Below are positions 1 through 7,456 of a stretch of 16,541 bases of DNA, in pieces. Under the pieces are notes generated by a model. It was not told where the DNA came from and did no database searches. It was given only the letters and a program-made list of their open reading frames with translations. The DNA lies in assembly GCA_910577065.1 (NCBI GenBank), contig CAJTLD010000051.1, positions 1-16,541 of the forward strand, read 5' to 3'. Numbering within the stretch: position 1 is the first letter of the stretch; every line of letters starts with the position of its first letter. The stretch is from an uncultured Lachnospiraceae bacterium. Its GTDB lineage: Bacteria; Bacillota; Clostridia; Lachnospirales; Lachnospiraceae. The translations under genes were made by a program, and so were the position numbers.

Positions 1-14
1 CAGACGATAAGTAA
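1..14 (+). CDS. Possible 3' tip of an upstream gene (pgk?)
   Basis: The first bases read gac-gat-aag-taa in one frame, giving Asp-Asp-Lys-stop. A short charged C-terminus directly upstream of tpiA would suit phosphoglycerate kinase, which precedes tpiA in many Firmicutes. Only about four codons are visible, so this is a guess based on gene order rather than on sequence similarity. Confidence 0.25.
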
Positions 15-15
15 A

Positions 16-166
16 GCACTTAGCGACTGGCAAGCCGCAGGCGCAGACAGAGCTTAGTGCGTACTTAGTTCGCCGCACTTAGCGAAGCCGAGCCGAAGGC
101 GAAAGATGAGCTTAGTAAGGGGAACAACCCGGCGCTTAGCGATTGGCAAGCCGCAGGCGCAGACAG
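16..166 (+). repeat. Cluster of three short hairpin-like repeat units upstream of tpiA
   Basis: Three related units lie at about 16-60, 75-116 and 132-166. Unit 1 has arms GCACTTAGC (16-24) and GCTTAGTGC (52-60), which are inverted copies apart from one T-T mismatch. Unit 2 has the same left arm (75-83) and a shortened right arm (110-116). Unit 3 keeps the left part but has lost the right arm. Positions 19-50 and 135-166 match at 31 of 32 bases, differing only at 27/143. The inner part is GC-rich. This looks like a small non-autonomous, palindromic, intergenic repeat family of the kind dispersed in Lachnospiraceae genomes. The units sit in the untranslated stretch before tpiA and could fold in the mRNA. 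Genome-wide dispersal is not visible here. Confidence 0.75.
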
Positions 167-194
167 GCATAACAACGAAAAGGAGAATAATCAC

Positions 195-947
195 ATGGCA
201 AGGAAAAAAATTATTGCCGGAAACTGGAAGATGAATAAAACTCCCAGCGAGGCAGTTGCATTGGTAAAAGAATTAACCCCATTGGTAGCAAACGACGAGG
301 CGGACGTAGTATTCTGCGTACCGGCGATTGACATTATCCCGGCAATGGAAGCGGCAAAAGGTACGAATATCCAGATTGGGGCCGAGAATATGTATTACGA
401 AGAAAGCGGCGCATACACGGGTGAAATCGCCCCGAACATGTTAGTGGACGCCGGCGTAAAATATGTCATTATCGGGCATTCCGAGAGAAGGGAATATTTT
501 GCGGAAACAGATGAAACTGTCAATAAAAAAGTATTAAAAGCATTTGAACACGGCATTACGCCGATTATCTGCTGCGGCGAGTCCCTGACACAGCGCAAGC
601 AGGGCATTTACATTGACTGGATCCGTATGCAGATTAAGATTGCGTTCCAGAACGTAACGGCAGATCAGGCGAAGACAGCGGTTATCGCTTACGAGCCAAT
701 CTGGGCTATCGGAACGGGCGAAACGGCTACTTCCGATCAGGCGGAAGAAGTTTGCCTTGCAATCCGCAACTGCATCAAGGAAGTATACGACGAAGCGACA
801 GCAGAAGCTATCCGTATCCAGTACGGCGGTTCTGTCAACGCAGGCAATGCGGCGGAATTATTCGGAAAACCGGATATCGACGGCGGATTAGTCGGAGGGG
901 CTTCCTTAAAGGCTGATTTCGGGAAGATCGTGAATTATAACGGCTAA
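195..947 (+). CDS. tpiA: Triosephosphate isomerase
   Basis: This cytosolic enzyme interconverts dihydroxyacetone phosphate and glyceraldehyde 3-phosphate in glycolysis and gluconeogenesis. The 250-residue product is full length for the family. All signature parts are present: Lys12 in AGNWKMN, the electrophilic His95 in IIGHSERR, catalytic Glu167 in AYEPIWAIGTG (which includes the flexible loop 6), the phosphate-binding YGGSVN (210-215) and GGLVGGASL near the C-terminus. The ATG is preceded by AAAAGGAG at 178-185, giving normal spacing. No promoter is evident within the window. The upstream region is filled by the repeat cluster, so the gene is probably co-transcribed with a glycolytic gene upstream, and the strong hairpin at 1006-1046 ends the transcript. 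Identification is secure. Confidence 0.98.
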   Translation: MARKKIIAGNWKMNKTPSEAVALVKELTPLVANDEADVVFCVPAIDIIPAMEAAKGTNIQIGAENMYYEESGAYTGEIAPNMLVDAGVKYVIIGHSERREYFAETDETVNKKVLKAFEHGITPIICCGESLTQRKQGIYIDWIRMQIKIAFQNVTADQAKTAVIAYEPIWAIGTGETATSDQAEEVCLAIRNCIKEVYDEATAEAIRIQYGGSVNAGNAAELFGKPDIDGGLVGGASLKADFGKIVNYNG

Positions 948-1005
948 GCGGATAAATTATCCAAAAGTTTTTTTGTAAGCCGATTGTAAGAAAAAGAAGC
1001 AACAT

Positions 1006-1046
1006 AAGGGTGTCAAAGGATATGGATTCCTTTGGCGCCCTTTTTT
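1006..1046 (+). terminator. Intrinsic terminator after tpiA
   Basis: A 13-bp stem pairs 1008-1020 with 1028-1040, with two G-U wobbles and a loop at 1021-1027. It is followed by TTTTTT at 1041-1046. The A's before the stem can pair with part of the T run, so it might work in both directions. It closes the tpiA unit before the next promoter. Confidence 0.88.
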
Positions 1047-1085
1047 GTATCGTATCAGATCTGAAAATTACCCGGACAAAACCCA

Positions 1086-1114
1086 TTGAAATTCTAAAAC
1101 CACTGTGACATAAT
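1086..1114 (+). promoter_or_regulatory. Sigma-A-type promoter for the thioesterase-polA-coaE operon
   Basis: TTGAAA (1086-1091) is followed after exactly 17 bp by CATAAT (1109-1114), each one mismatch from consensus. The expected start of transcription is near 1121, some 28 bases before the thioesterase ATG. It lies directly after the tpiA terminator and is the only convincing promoter seen ahead of the genes at 1149-8690. Confidence 0.7.
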
Positions 1115-1148
1115 AGCATATAAGCTAAAATAAAGGAGGGAACCGCTT

Positions 1149-1622
1149 ATGTCAGACAGAGAAATACAGGTATATGGGCAAACAGAGCAGATCTGCATCA
1201 AACCCTACGAACATCATGCAAAATACTACGAAACAGATCAAATGGGAATCATCCATCATTCCAATTACATCCGATGGATGGAAGAAGCGCGGATGGATTT
1301 AATGGAACAGATTGGGTTATCCTATAAAGGCATGGAAGGAATGGAAATTATAAGCCCGGTGCTTTCCGTGACCTGTGAATATAAAAGTATGGTACATTTT
1401 GACGATACGGTCGTTATTGAAACCAAAATTGCGGAATACGACGGAATCCGGATGAAAGTGGAATACCGTATGACGGATAAAAAAACAGGCGAACTGCGTA
1501 CCTTAGCGGTCAGCGAACACTGTTTTTTAAACCGCAGCGGCAAGCCCATTTCACTGAAACGCTCTTATCCGGAACTTGACACTAAATTTTTTGAATTTTA
1601 CGGGGAGAATGAACATGCATAA
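1149..1622 (+). CDS. Acyl-CoA thioesterase, hot-dog fold (YbgC/FadM-like)
   Basis: The 157-residue protein belongs to the 4HBT thioesterase family, which hydrolyses acyl-CoA thioesters to free acid and CoA in the cytosol. The active-site region YYETDQMGIIHHSNY (26-40) carries the family Asp (Asp30) in the D-x-x-G-x-x-H pattern, followed by the long hot-dog helix RWMEEARMDLMEQIG. The length is usual for stand-alone members. The strong binding site AAAGGAGGG at 1132-1140 supports the ATG at 1149. The stop codon overlaps the start of the aminopeptidase gene (ATGCATAA), which indicates translational coupling. The substrate chain cannot be told from sequence; YbgC, FadM and 4-hydroxybenzoyl-CoA thioesterase types look alike. 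The family call is firm, the substrate open. Confidence 0.88.
   Translation: MSDREIQVYGQTEQICIKPYEHHAKYYETDQMGIIHHSNYIRWMEEARMDLMEQIGLSYKGMEGMEIISPVLSVTCEYKSMVHFDDTVVIETKIAEYDGIRMKVEYRMTDKKTGELRTLAVSEHCFLNRSGKPISLKRSYPELDTKFFEFYGENEHA
1602..1607 (+). promoter_or_regulatory. Ribosome binding site that fixes the aminopeptidase start
   Basis: GGGGAG lies 7 bases before the ATG at 1615 but only 1 base before the in-frame ATG at 1609. A further in-frame ATG at 1576 has no such site. This favours 1615 as the start, overlapping the thioesterase stop by 8 bases. Confidence 0.65.
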
Positions 1623-3417
1623 TCTGGCAGCCAAACGGACGGCAAAGCTTCGGGAGCAAATGGCAAAGCATGGGATCGATCTCTATGTGGTTCCTACGGC
1701 AGACTACCATGGCTCGGAATACGTGGGAGAACATTTTAAAGCAAGGGAATATATCACCGGTTTTACAGGCTCCGCCGGGACAGCGGTAATCACAATGGAA
1801 GAAGCGGGGCTTTGGACAGACGGCAGGTATTTTATCCAGGCAAAAGAACAGCTTCAGGGAAGCGGCGTTACGCTGCAGCGTATGGAAGAAGAAGGCGTGC
1901 CTTCCGTAAAAGAATATATAGAAAGTAAATTAAAACCGGGCGGCTGCCTGGGGTTTGACGGGCGTACGGTTTGCGCAAAAGCGGGAGAAGAATACGAAAC
2001 GCTGGCAGCCGCAAAGCAGGCGAAGCTTGATACGACGAAAGATCTCGCGGGACAAATCTGGGAAAACCGCCCGCCGCTGTCAAAAGAACCGTTTTTTGTG
2101 CTGGAAGAAGCGTATGCCGGCTGCACCGTGGCCAAAAAGCTTTCTATGGTGCGCGCTAAGATGGAAGAAAAAGGGGCGGATTTGCATATTCTTTCGTCCC
2201 TGTATGATATCGCGTGGCTTCTAAACGTACGGGGCGGCGATATTTCACACGTTCCGGTGGTATTGTCTTATCTTGTGCTTTCAAAAAAGGAGTGCGTCTG
2301 GTTTGTACAGGAAGACATTATTACGGATGCGCAGAAGGAATTTCTTTCCGAAAACCAGATTACAACGATGCCGTACGACGCTGTTTATGCGTATGTAGCC
2401 GCGGCTTCTGCAAAGGCCGTGCTTTATGATGAACATAGCGTCAATTACATGCTTCTGCAAAGCATTCCAAAACAGGCCAAACGGATTGCGGGGCAGAACC
2501 CGACGGAACTTTTAAAAGCCGTGAAAAACCCGACGGAACTTCGCAATACCGTTACGGCGCATATCAAAGACGGCTTGGCCTTTACAAAATTTATGTATTG
2601 GCTGAAAACCAATATTGGAAAGATTCCTATGACAGAACGTTCCGCTTCCGATTATCTGGAACAACTCAGGCGCGCGCAGGAGAATTTTTTGGATTTGAGT
2701 TTTGACACCATCTGCGCATATGGCGCAAACGCTGCAAAAATGCATTATGCGGCTACTCCGGAAAGCGACGCCACGTTAAAACCGGAAGGCTTTCTGCTTG
2801 TGGATTCCGGCGGGCATTATCTGGAAGGGACGACCGATATTACAAGGACAATGGCATTAGGGCCGGTTACGGAGGAAATGCGGCGCAATTTTACCGCTGT
2901 CCTGCGGGCAAACCTAAATCTTGCCGATGCAAAATTTCTGTACGGCTGTAAAGGAATCCAGCTGGATATTCTGGCCAGGGAGCCTTTGTGGGAACTTTGC
3001 CTGGATTATAAATGCGGGACGGGGCATGGCGTCGGGCATATTTTAAATGTGCATGAAGGGCCGAACGCATTCCGGTGGAGGCTGCGCGAAGGCGAGGAAA
3101 GCAAGGACAACGGCGTATTGGAGGAAGGCATGGTAACGACGGACGAGCCGGGCGTCTATATCGAAGGCGCATACGGTATCCGCATTGAAAACGAACTGGT
3201 CTGCCGCAGGGCGCAAAAGAACGAGTACGGGCAGTTTATGCGTTTTGAAACGATTACGTATGCGCCGGTTGATTTGGACGCGGTGGATGAACGATACCTG
3301 TCCCCATGTGAAAAGGAGAGGCTAAACGCCTACCACCGCAAAGTATACGAAACCCTGTCGCCGCATCTTCCGGATGCGGAACGCGAATGGCTGAAAGAAT
3401 ATACGAGGGAAATATGA
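1615..3417 (+). CDS. Xaa-Pro aminopeptidase (aminopeptidase P, M24 family, three-domain type)
   Basis: This dinuclear-metal exopeptidase removes an N-terminal residue preceding proline and is presumably cytosolic, since no signal peptide is seen. The 600-residue length matches the long three-domain class (human XPNPEP1-like) rather than the roughly 440-residue E. coli PepP type. Layout: creatinase-type N domain about 1-130, a second creatinase-like domain about 135-310, the catalytic pita-bread domain about 315-530, and a C-terminal M24_C segment. The five expected metal ligands are all present: Asp397 (LLVDSGG), Asp408 (TTDITRT), His475 (second His of HGVGH; His471 is the first), Glu511 (DEPGVY) and Glu525 (IRIENE). 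The start at 1615 was chosen from the ribosome binding site. The stop overlaps polA (ATGA), so the genes are coupled. The likely role is recycling of proline-containing peptides. Confidence 0.94.
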   Translation: MHNLAAKRTAKLREQMAKHGIDLYVVPTADYHGSEYVGEHFKAREYITGFTGSAGTAVITMEEAGLWTDGRYFIQAKEQLQGSGVTLQRMEEEGVPSVKEYIESKLKPGGCLGFDGRTVCAKAGEEYETLAAAKQAKLDTTKDLAGQIWENRPPLSKEPFFVLEEAYAGCTVAKKLSMVRAKMEEKGADLHILSSLYDIAWLLNVRGGDISHVPVVLSYLVLSKKECVWFVQEDIITDAQKEFLSENQITTMPYDAVYAYVAAASAKAVLYDEHSVNYMLLQSIPKQAKRIAGQNPTELLKAVKNPTELRNTVTAHIKDGLAFTKFMYWLKTNIGKIPMTERSASDYLEQLRRAQENFLDLSFDTICAYGANAAKMHYAATPESDATLKPEGFLLVDSGGHYLEGTTDITRTMALGPVTEEMRRNFTAVLRANLNLADAKFLYGCKGIQLDILAREPLWELCLDYKCGTGHGVGHILNVHEGPNAFRWRLREGEESKDNGVLEEGMVTTDEPGVYIEGAYGIRIENELVCRRAQKNEYGQFMRFETITYAPVDLDAVDERYLSPCEKERLNAYHRKVYETLSPHLPDAEREWLKEYTREI

Positions 3418-6065
3418 GTAAAAAAATAGTATTGATTGACGGACACAGCATATTAAACCGCGCATTTTACGGGATCCCGGATTTGACAAATGCGGAGGGG
3501 CTCCATACGAATGCGGTTTACGGCTTTTTAAACATTATGTTTAAGATATTAGACGAAGAACAGCCGGAGTACCTGACGGTAGCGTTTGACGTACACGCGC
3601 CTACGTTCCGTCATAAAATGTACCCCGAATACAAAGGCACCCGAAAGCCAATGGCCGAGGAACTGCGGCAGCAGGTGCCGGTGATCAAGGAAATGCTTAC
3701 GGCAATGGGCATTCGGATTGTGGAAAAAGAAGGCTATGAAGCGGACGATATTTTAGGAACGCTTTCAAAACGCGCGCAGGAAGCCGGCTTAGAGGTATCG
3801 GTCGTTTCCGGAGACCGCGATTTATTGCAGCTTGCGACGGAGCATGTAAAAATCCGGATTCCAAAGACCAAACGCACCGGGACGGAAATCGAGGATTATT
3901 ATGAAAAAGACGTCGTTGCCCGTTACCAGGTAACGCCGACGCAGTTCATTGACGTAAAGGCGCTGATGGGCGATACGTCCGACAATATTCCCGGCGTTCC
4001 GGGTATCGGCGAAAAAACGGCGACAAATCTGATTGCAGCGTACGGCAGTATTGAAAATGCCTATGCGCATGCAGAAGAAATAAAGCCCAACCGTGCAAAA
4101 GAAAATTTAAAAGCGCATTATGATTTGGCCGTGCTTTCCAAAACGCTGGCTGCGATTGACGTAAATGCAGAAATTGCATTTGAACAGGAAGAAGCGAGAG
4201 TCCATAATTTTTATACGCAGGAAGCATACCTGCTCTGCAAAAAGCTGGAATTTAAAAATATGCTAAGCCGTTTTGAAATCGACGCGCCGAAAAACGGCAT
4301 GGCGGAATTTTTTTGCAGGATTGATGATTTTACGCAGGCCGAGGCGTGGCTTGCCGGGGCCTTAGAGAGCGCGTGCGCAGGGATCGTACCGGTTGTAAAA
4401 GGAGGCGCGCTCTGCGGCGCGGCCATTTGTTTTGGGGAGGAAAAAACCGCGTATCTTCCGGTGGAAGGTTTTCTGAGAGAGGATTACTTAAAAGAAAAGA
4501 TAAAAGGCCTTTTTTTGGGCGGAAGGCAGGTTTCGGTTCTGGATGTAAAAGCGCAGGTGAAGTTTTTCGGGCTTTCCGGATACGATCCGGGGCTTCGGGA
4601 ACGCCTGTTTGACTGCGGCGTTGCCGCGTACCTGCTCAATCCCTTACAAAGCGAGTATCCATATGAAGATATCGCCAAAAATTATCTGGATCTGCTGGTT
4701 CCCTCCCAGGCGGATCTGCTTGGAAAATTAAGCCTTGCGGACGGGATTGCGCAAAAACAAAACGAAGGCGTAATGTGCGCCTGTTATATGGCGTACACCG
4801 CGTGGAAGGCAAAAGATGCGCTTATTGCGCAGCTGAAAGAAACCGGTATGTTTTCTTTGTATGAGGAAATAGAACTTCCTCTGGCATTTGTACTGGCGGA
4901 TATGGAACGGGCGGGCGTCGCCGCGGATAAAGAAGCGCTCGCGGCGTACGGGGACAGCCTGACCGAACGGATTACAGAACTGGAGCGGGATATCTGTGAA
5001 AAGGCGGGGGAAAAGTTTAACATCAGTTCTCCCAAACAGCTAGGTGTGATTTTGTTTGAAAAGCTTAAGATGCCGTACGGCAAAAAGACCAAAACCGGAT
5101 ATTCGACGGCGGCGGACGTACTGGACAAGCTGGCTGTTGAGTATCCGATTGTAGCGGATATCTTAGAATACCGGCAGCTTACCAAACTAAAATCCACCTA
5201 TGCGGACGGGCTGGCGAATTTTATCGGCGCAGACGGGCGTATCCACAGTACGTTCCGCCAGACGATCACCGCTACCGGGCGGATCAGCAGCACGGATCCC
5301 AATTTGCAGAACATTCCAATCCGTATGGAACTTGGACGCCGGATCCGGAAAGTGTTTTTGCCGGAGGAGGGATGTATCTTTGTGGACGCGGATTATTCGC
5401 AGATAGAGCTGCGCGTGCTTGCGCATATGTCCGGGGACGGGCAGCTGATTGCGGCGTACCGGGAAGCGAAAGATATCCACAGGACAACGGCTTCGCAGGT
5501 ATTCCATATCCCGTTTGAACAGGTCACCGACTTACAGAGGCGCAATGCCAAAGCCGTCAATTTCGGAATCGTTTACGGCATCAGTTCGTTTGGCTTAAGC
5601 CAGGACTTAAGCATCAGCAAAAAAGAAGCGGCCGACTATATCGAACGTTATTTTGAAACTTATCCGAAAATCAAATCGTTTTTGGACGGGCTGATTGCGG
5701 ATGCAAAAGAAAAGGGGTATTCCCTGACCATGTTCGGCAGGCGCAGGCCTGTGCCGGAACTTTCTTCCAGTAATTTTATGCAGCGTTCGTTCGGGGAGCG
5801 CGTCGCTATGAACGCCCCTATCCAGGGAACGGCGGCAGACATTATAAAAATCGCCATGATCCGGGTGCATGACCGCCTGGCAAGGGAAGGATTAAAGTCC
5901 AGGCTGATTCTGCAGGTGCATGACGAACTCTTGATCGAGACCAGAGAAGAAGAACTTGCGCAGGTGGAAACGATTCTTTCCGAGGAAATGCACCAGGCGG
6001 CCGATTTGTCCGTAGCGCTTGAAATCGACATGCATACCGGGATGGACTGGTATGAGGCGAAGTAG
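3414..6065 (+). CDS. polA: DNA polymerase I
   Basis: The 883-residue family A polymerase fills gaps and removes RNA primers during replication and repair. The N-terminal 5'-nuclease (1 to about 290) has its metal-binding acidic residues: Asp9, Asp59 (AFD), Glu109/Asp111/Asp112 (YEADD), Asp134/Asp136 (SGDRD) and Asp187/Asp190 (GDTSDNIPG). The middle 3'-5' exonuclease-like domain (about 300-480) lacks the DxE and YxxxD exonuclease motifs, so proofreading is probably absent, as in Bacillus and Thermus enzymes. The polymerase domain has motif A with Asp660 (DYSQIE), motif B RRNAKAVNFGIVYG (709-722; Lys713, Tyr721) and motif C with His836-Asp837 (VHDE). The ATG at 3414 overlaps the aminopeptidase stop as ATGA and follows GAGGGA (3405-3410). 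An ATG at 3387 in the same frame lacks this support. Confidence 0.98.
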   Translation: MSKKIVLIDGHSILNRAFYGIPDLTNAEGLHTNAVYGFLNIMFKILDEEQPEYLTVAFDVHAPTFRHKMYPEYKGTRKPMAEELRQQVPVIKEMLTAMGIRIVEKEGYEADDILGTLSKRAQEAGLEVSVVSGDRDLLQLATEHVKIRIPKTKRTGTEIEDYYEKDVVARYQVTPTQFIDVKALMGDTSDNIPGVPGIGEKTATNLIAAYGSIENAYAHAEEIKPNRAKENLKAHYDLAVLSKTLAAIDVNAEIAFEQEEARVHNFYTQEAYLLCKKLEFKNMLSRFEIDAPKNGMAEFFCRIDDFTQAEAWLAGALESACAGIVPVVKGGALCGAAICFGEEKTAYLPVEGFLREDYLKEKIKGLFLGGRQVSVLDVKAQVKFFGLSGYDPGLRERLFDCGVAAYLLNPLQSEYPYEDIAKNYLDLLVPSQADLLGKLSLADGIAQKQNEGVMCACYMAYTAWKAKDALIAQLKETGMFSLYEEIELPLAFVLADMERAGVAADKEALAAYGDSLTERITELERDICEKAGEKFNISSPKQLGVILFEKLKMPYGKKTKTGYSTAADVLDKLAVEYPIVADILEYRQLTKLKSTYADGLANFIGADGRIHSTFRQTITATGRISSTDPNLQNIPIRMELGRRIRKVFLPEEGCIFVDADYSQIELRVLAHMSGDGQLIAAYREAKDIHRTTASQVFHIPFEQVTDLQRRNAKAVNFGIVYGISSFGLSQDLSISKKEAADYIERYFETYPKIKSFLDGLIADAKEKGYSLTMFGRRRPVPELSSSNFMQRSFGERVAMNAPIQGTAADIIKIAMIRVHDRLAREGLKSRLILQVHDELLIETREEELAQVETILSEEMHQAADLSVALEIDMHTGMDWYEAK

Positions 6066-6076
6066 GTAAAAATTGC

Positions 6077-6083
6077 GGGAGAG
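6077..6083 (+). promoter_or_regulatory. Ribosome binding site favouring a TTG start for the ATPase
   Basis: GGGAGAG ends 8 bases before TTG at 6092. The in-frame GTG at 6083 overlaps this site and would have no spacing. TTG is therefore the better start and gives the usual N-terminus (MQKITIQ) of this ATPase class. A weak start codon here would lower expression relative to polA. Confidence 0.55.
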
Positions 6084-6091
6084 TGAGATAT

Positions 6092-7456
6092 TTGCAGAAA
6101 ATTACAATTCAACATTTAGGCCCTTTAAAAAAATTAGAAATGGAAATAAAGGATTTCAATATACTCATAGGGGAACAGGCGACAGGAAAAAGCACGGCAG
6201 CAAAAGCGATATATTTTTTTAGGATAATGAAAGACTCCATGACAGATTATCTTTGCCAATTACTGGATACTTCCGTGTATAATGGGGAGGAAGCCAGCGG
6301 TGGTTTTAAAAGGGTTCTGAAAAGAGAATTAAAATCTGTTTTTATATCGTTGTTTGGTTTTAGCTGGGATTTAGATCCACGTTTATATTTGAAATACGAA
6401 TTTACGGATAACATATGGATTGATGTAAAGCTGAATGAGAAAAGTAAAAGATATATCAGTGTTAGTTATTCTTATGAATTAAGCCGGGCTATAGGAAAAT
6501 TAGAAGAAGAAGCGTTAGAATTATATATGCAAAAACCAAGCGCGAAAAATTCAAGTCTTGCATTTGCAAGTAAAGAGAGACAGCGTAATTATGACAGTTT
6601 TAAAAACAGGGTGAATCAGATTTTTGATGATGATAAAGAAACATATTATATTCCTGCCGGACGTAGTATGATTACACTGCTGGTAAATAACCGTTCTCTT
6701 ATTGAGAATGAAAAGCTGGACTTGATCACGCGGCAATTTATGCGCATCATTGACAATATTCATGGAGATTTTGCCAATGGGATCCGAAATGCCCACAAAT
6801 ATTATCCCGATGGTGAAAGGAAATTTGATGTTGGAACAATATCAGAAGCGCTGATTTCAAATTTAAAGGGAGATTATCAGTATTCGGCGGGAAAGGAATA
6901 TATTGTTCTGCAGGACAACATGATTCATGATGAGAAAATACCGATTAATTTTGCGTCGTCAGGACAGCAGGAGGTCTTATGGCTCTTGAATCAGTTATAT
7001 ATTCTTCTGCTTAAAAAAGAAAAAGCATTTGTAATTATCGAAGAACCAGAAGCGCATTTATATCCGGATTTACAGAATAAAGTAGTTGAGTTTATTGCTT
7101 TCTTTGCAAATGTAAACGATAGTTCCGTATTACTTACGACGCACAGTCCATATATTTTGACTTCAGTTAATGCTCTTTACTGCGCAGGAAAGGTTATTCA
7201 TGAATATCCGGATTTGTCAAAAAAGGTGTCTGAAATTATCGGATCTAAATGCGAGATTATGCCTCAAAAAGTTACTGCATTTAAAATAATGAAAGATGCT
7301 TCGGTTCAAAATCTGATTCATGGTGAATTTGATGAACTGGATACGGGGTTAATTGACGAGATATCGGAATGTGTAAACGAAAAATATATAGAGTTATTTT
7401 ATCTGGAATCTGAGAAAGCCGCGGCAGGGGAGGACGCAAATGAAGAGGACAAATAA
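6092..7456 (+). CDS. ABC/SMC-like AAA-family ATPase, first gene of a putative defence pair
   Basis: The 454-residue soluble ATPase has the ABC/SMC layout of AAA_15/AAA_21-type proteins. Walker A is GEQATGKST (27-35; Lys33, Ser34). A central helical insert follows, with a YIPAGRS stretch (187-192 region) often seen in this class. The ABC signature is SSGQQE (289-294), Walker B is FVIIEEPEAHL (313-323; Glu317/Glu318), and the switch His351 lies in TTHSPYIL. Unlike OLD nucleases, there is no TOPRIM domain: only about 90 residues follow the switch. It starts 26 bases after polA and its end overlaps the next gene by 17 bases, so the two products are probably made together and may form a complex. 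Its bases are far more AT-rich than polA, suggesting acquisition by transfer. The ATPase call is firm. A role as phage sensor or motor for the partner is inferred from related pairs (Septu, PARIS). If the GTG at 6083 is used, the protein has three more residues. Confidence 0.88.
   Translation: MQKITIQHLGPLKKLEMEIKDFNILIGEQATGKSTAAKAIYFFRIMKDSMTDYLCQLLDTSVYNGEEASGGFKRVLKRELKSVFISLFGFSWDLDPRLYLKYEFTDNIWIDVKLNEKSKRYISVSYSYELSRAIGKLEEEALELYMQKPSAKNSSLAFASKERQRNYDSFKNRVNQIFDDDKETYYIPAGRSMITLLVNNRSLIENEKLDLITRQFMRIIDNIHGDFANGIRNAHKYYPDGERKFDVGTISEALISNLKGDYQYSAGKEYIVLQDNMIHDEKIPINFASSGQQEVLWLLNQLYILLLKKEKAFVIIEEPEAHLYPDLQNKVVEFIAFFANVNDSSVLLTTHSPYILTSVNALYCAGKVIHEYPDLSKKVSEIIGSKCEIMPQKVTAFKIMKDASVQNLIHGEFDELDTGLIDEISECVNEKYIELFYLESEKAAAGEDANEEDK

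Noticed and set aside
16..166. CRISPR array before tpiA
   Set aside because: Only three units with unequal spacing, diverged repeats and no cas genes; the units have imperfect palindromic arms and no unique spacers of constant length.
948..980. GGATAA-A-TTATCC inverted repeat just after the tpiA stop as the terminator
   Set aside because: The realistic stem is only about four base pairs and the T run does not follow directly; the hairpin at 1006-1046 is far stronger.
4784..5197. Antisense 137-residue open frame inside polA
   Set aside because: It is a shadow of the polA reading frame in a GC-rich gene, with low-complexity Ser-rich content, no ribosome binding site and no recognisable domain.
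6083..6085. GTG at 6083 as start of the ATPase
   Set aside because: It overlaps the best ribosome binding site (6077-6083), leaving no spacing, whereas TTG at 6092 has an 8-base gap. It is kept only as an alternative.
6092..7456. OLD-family or Gabija GajA identity for the ATPase
   Set aside because: These need a C-terminal TOPRIM nuclease domain. Only about 100 residues follow the switch His and no TOPRIM-like Glu/DxD motifs are seen.
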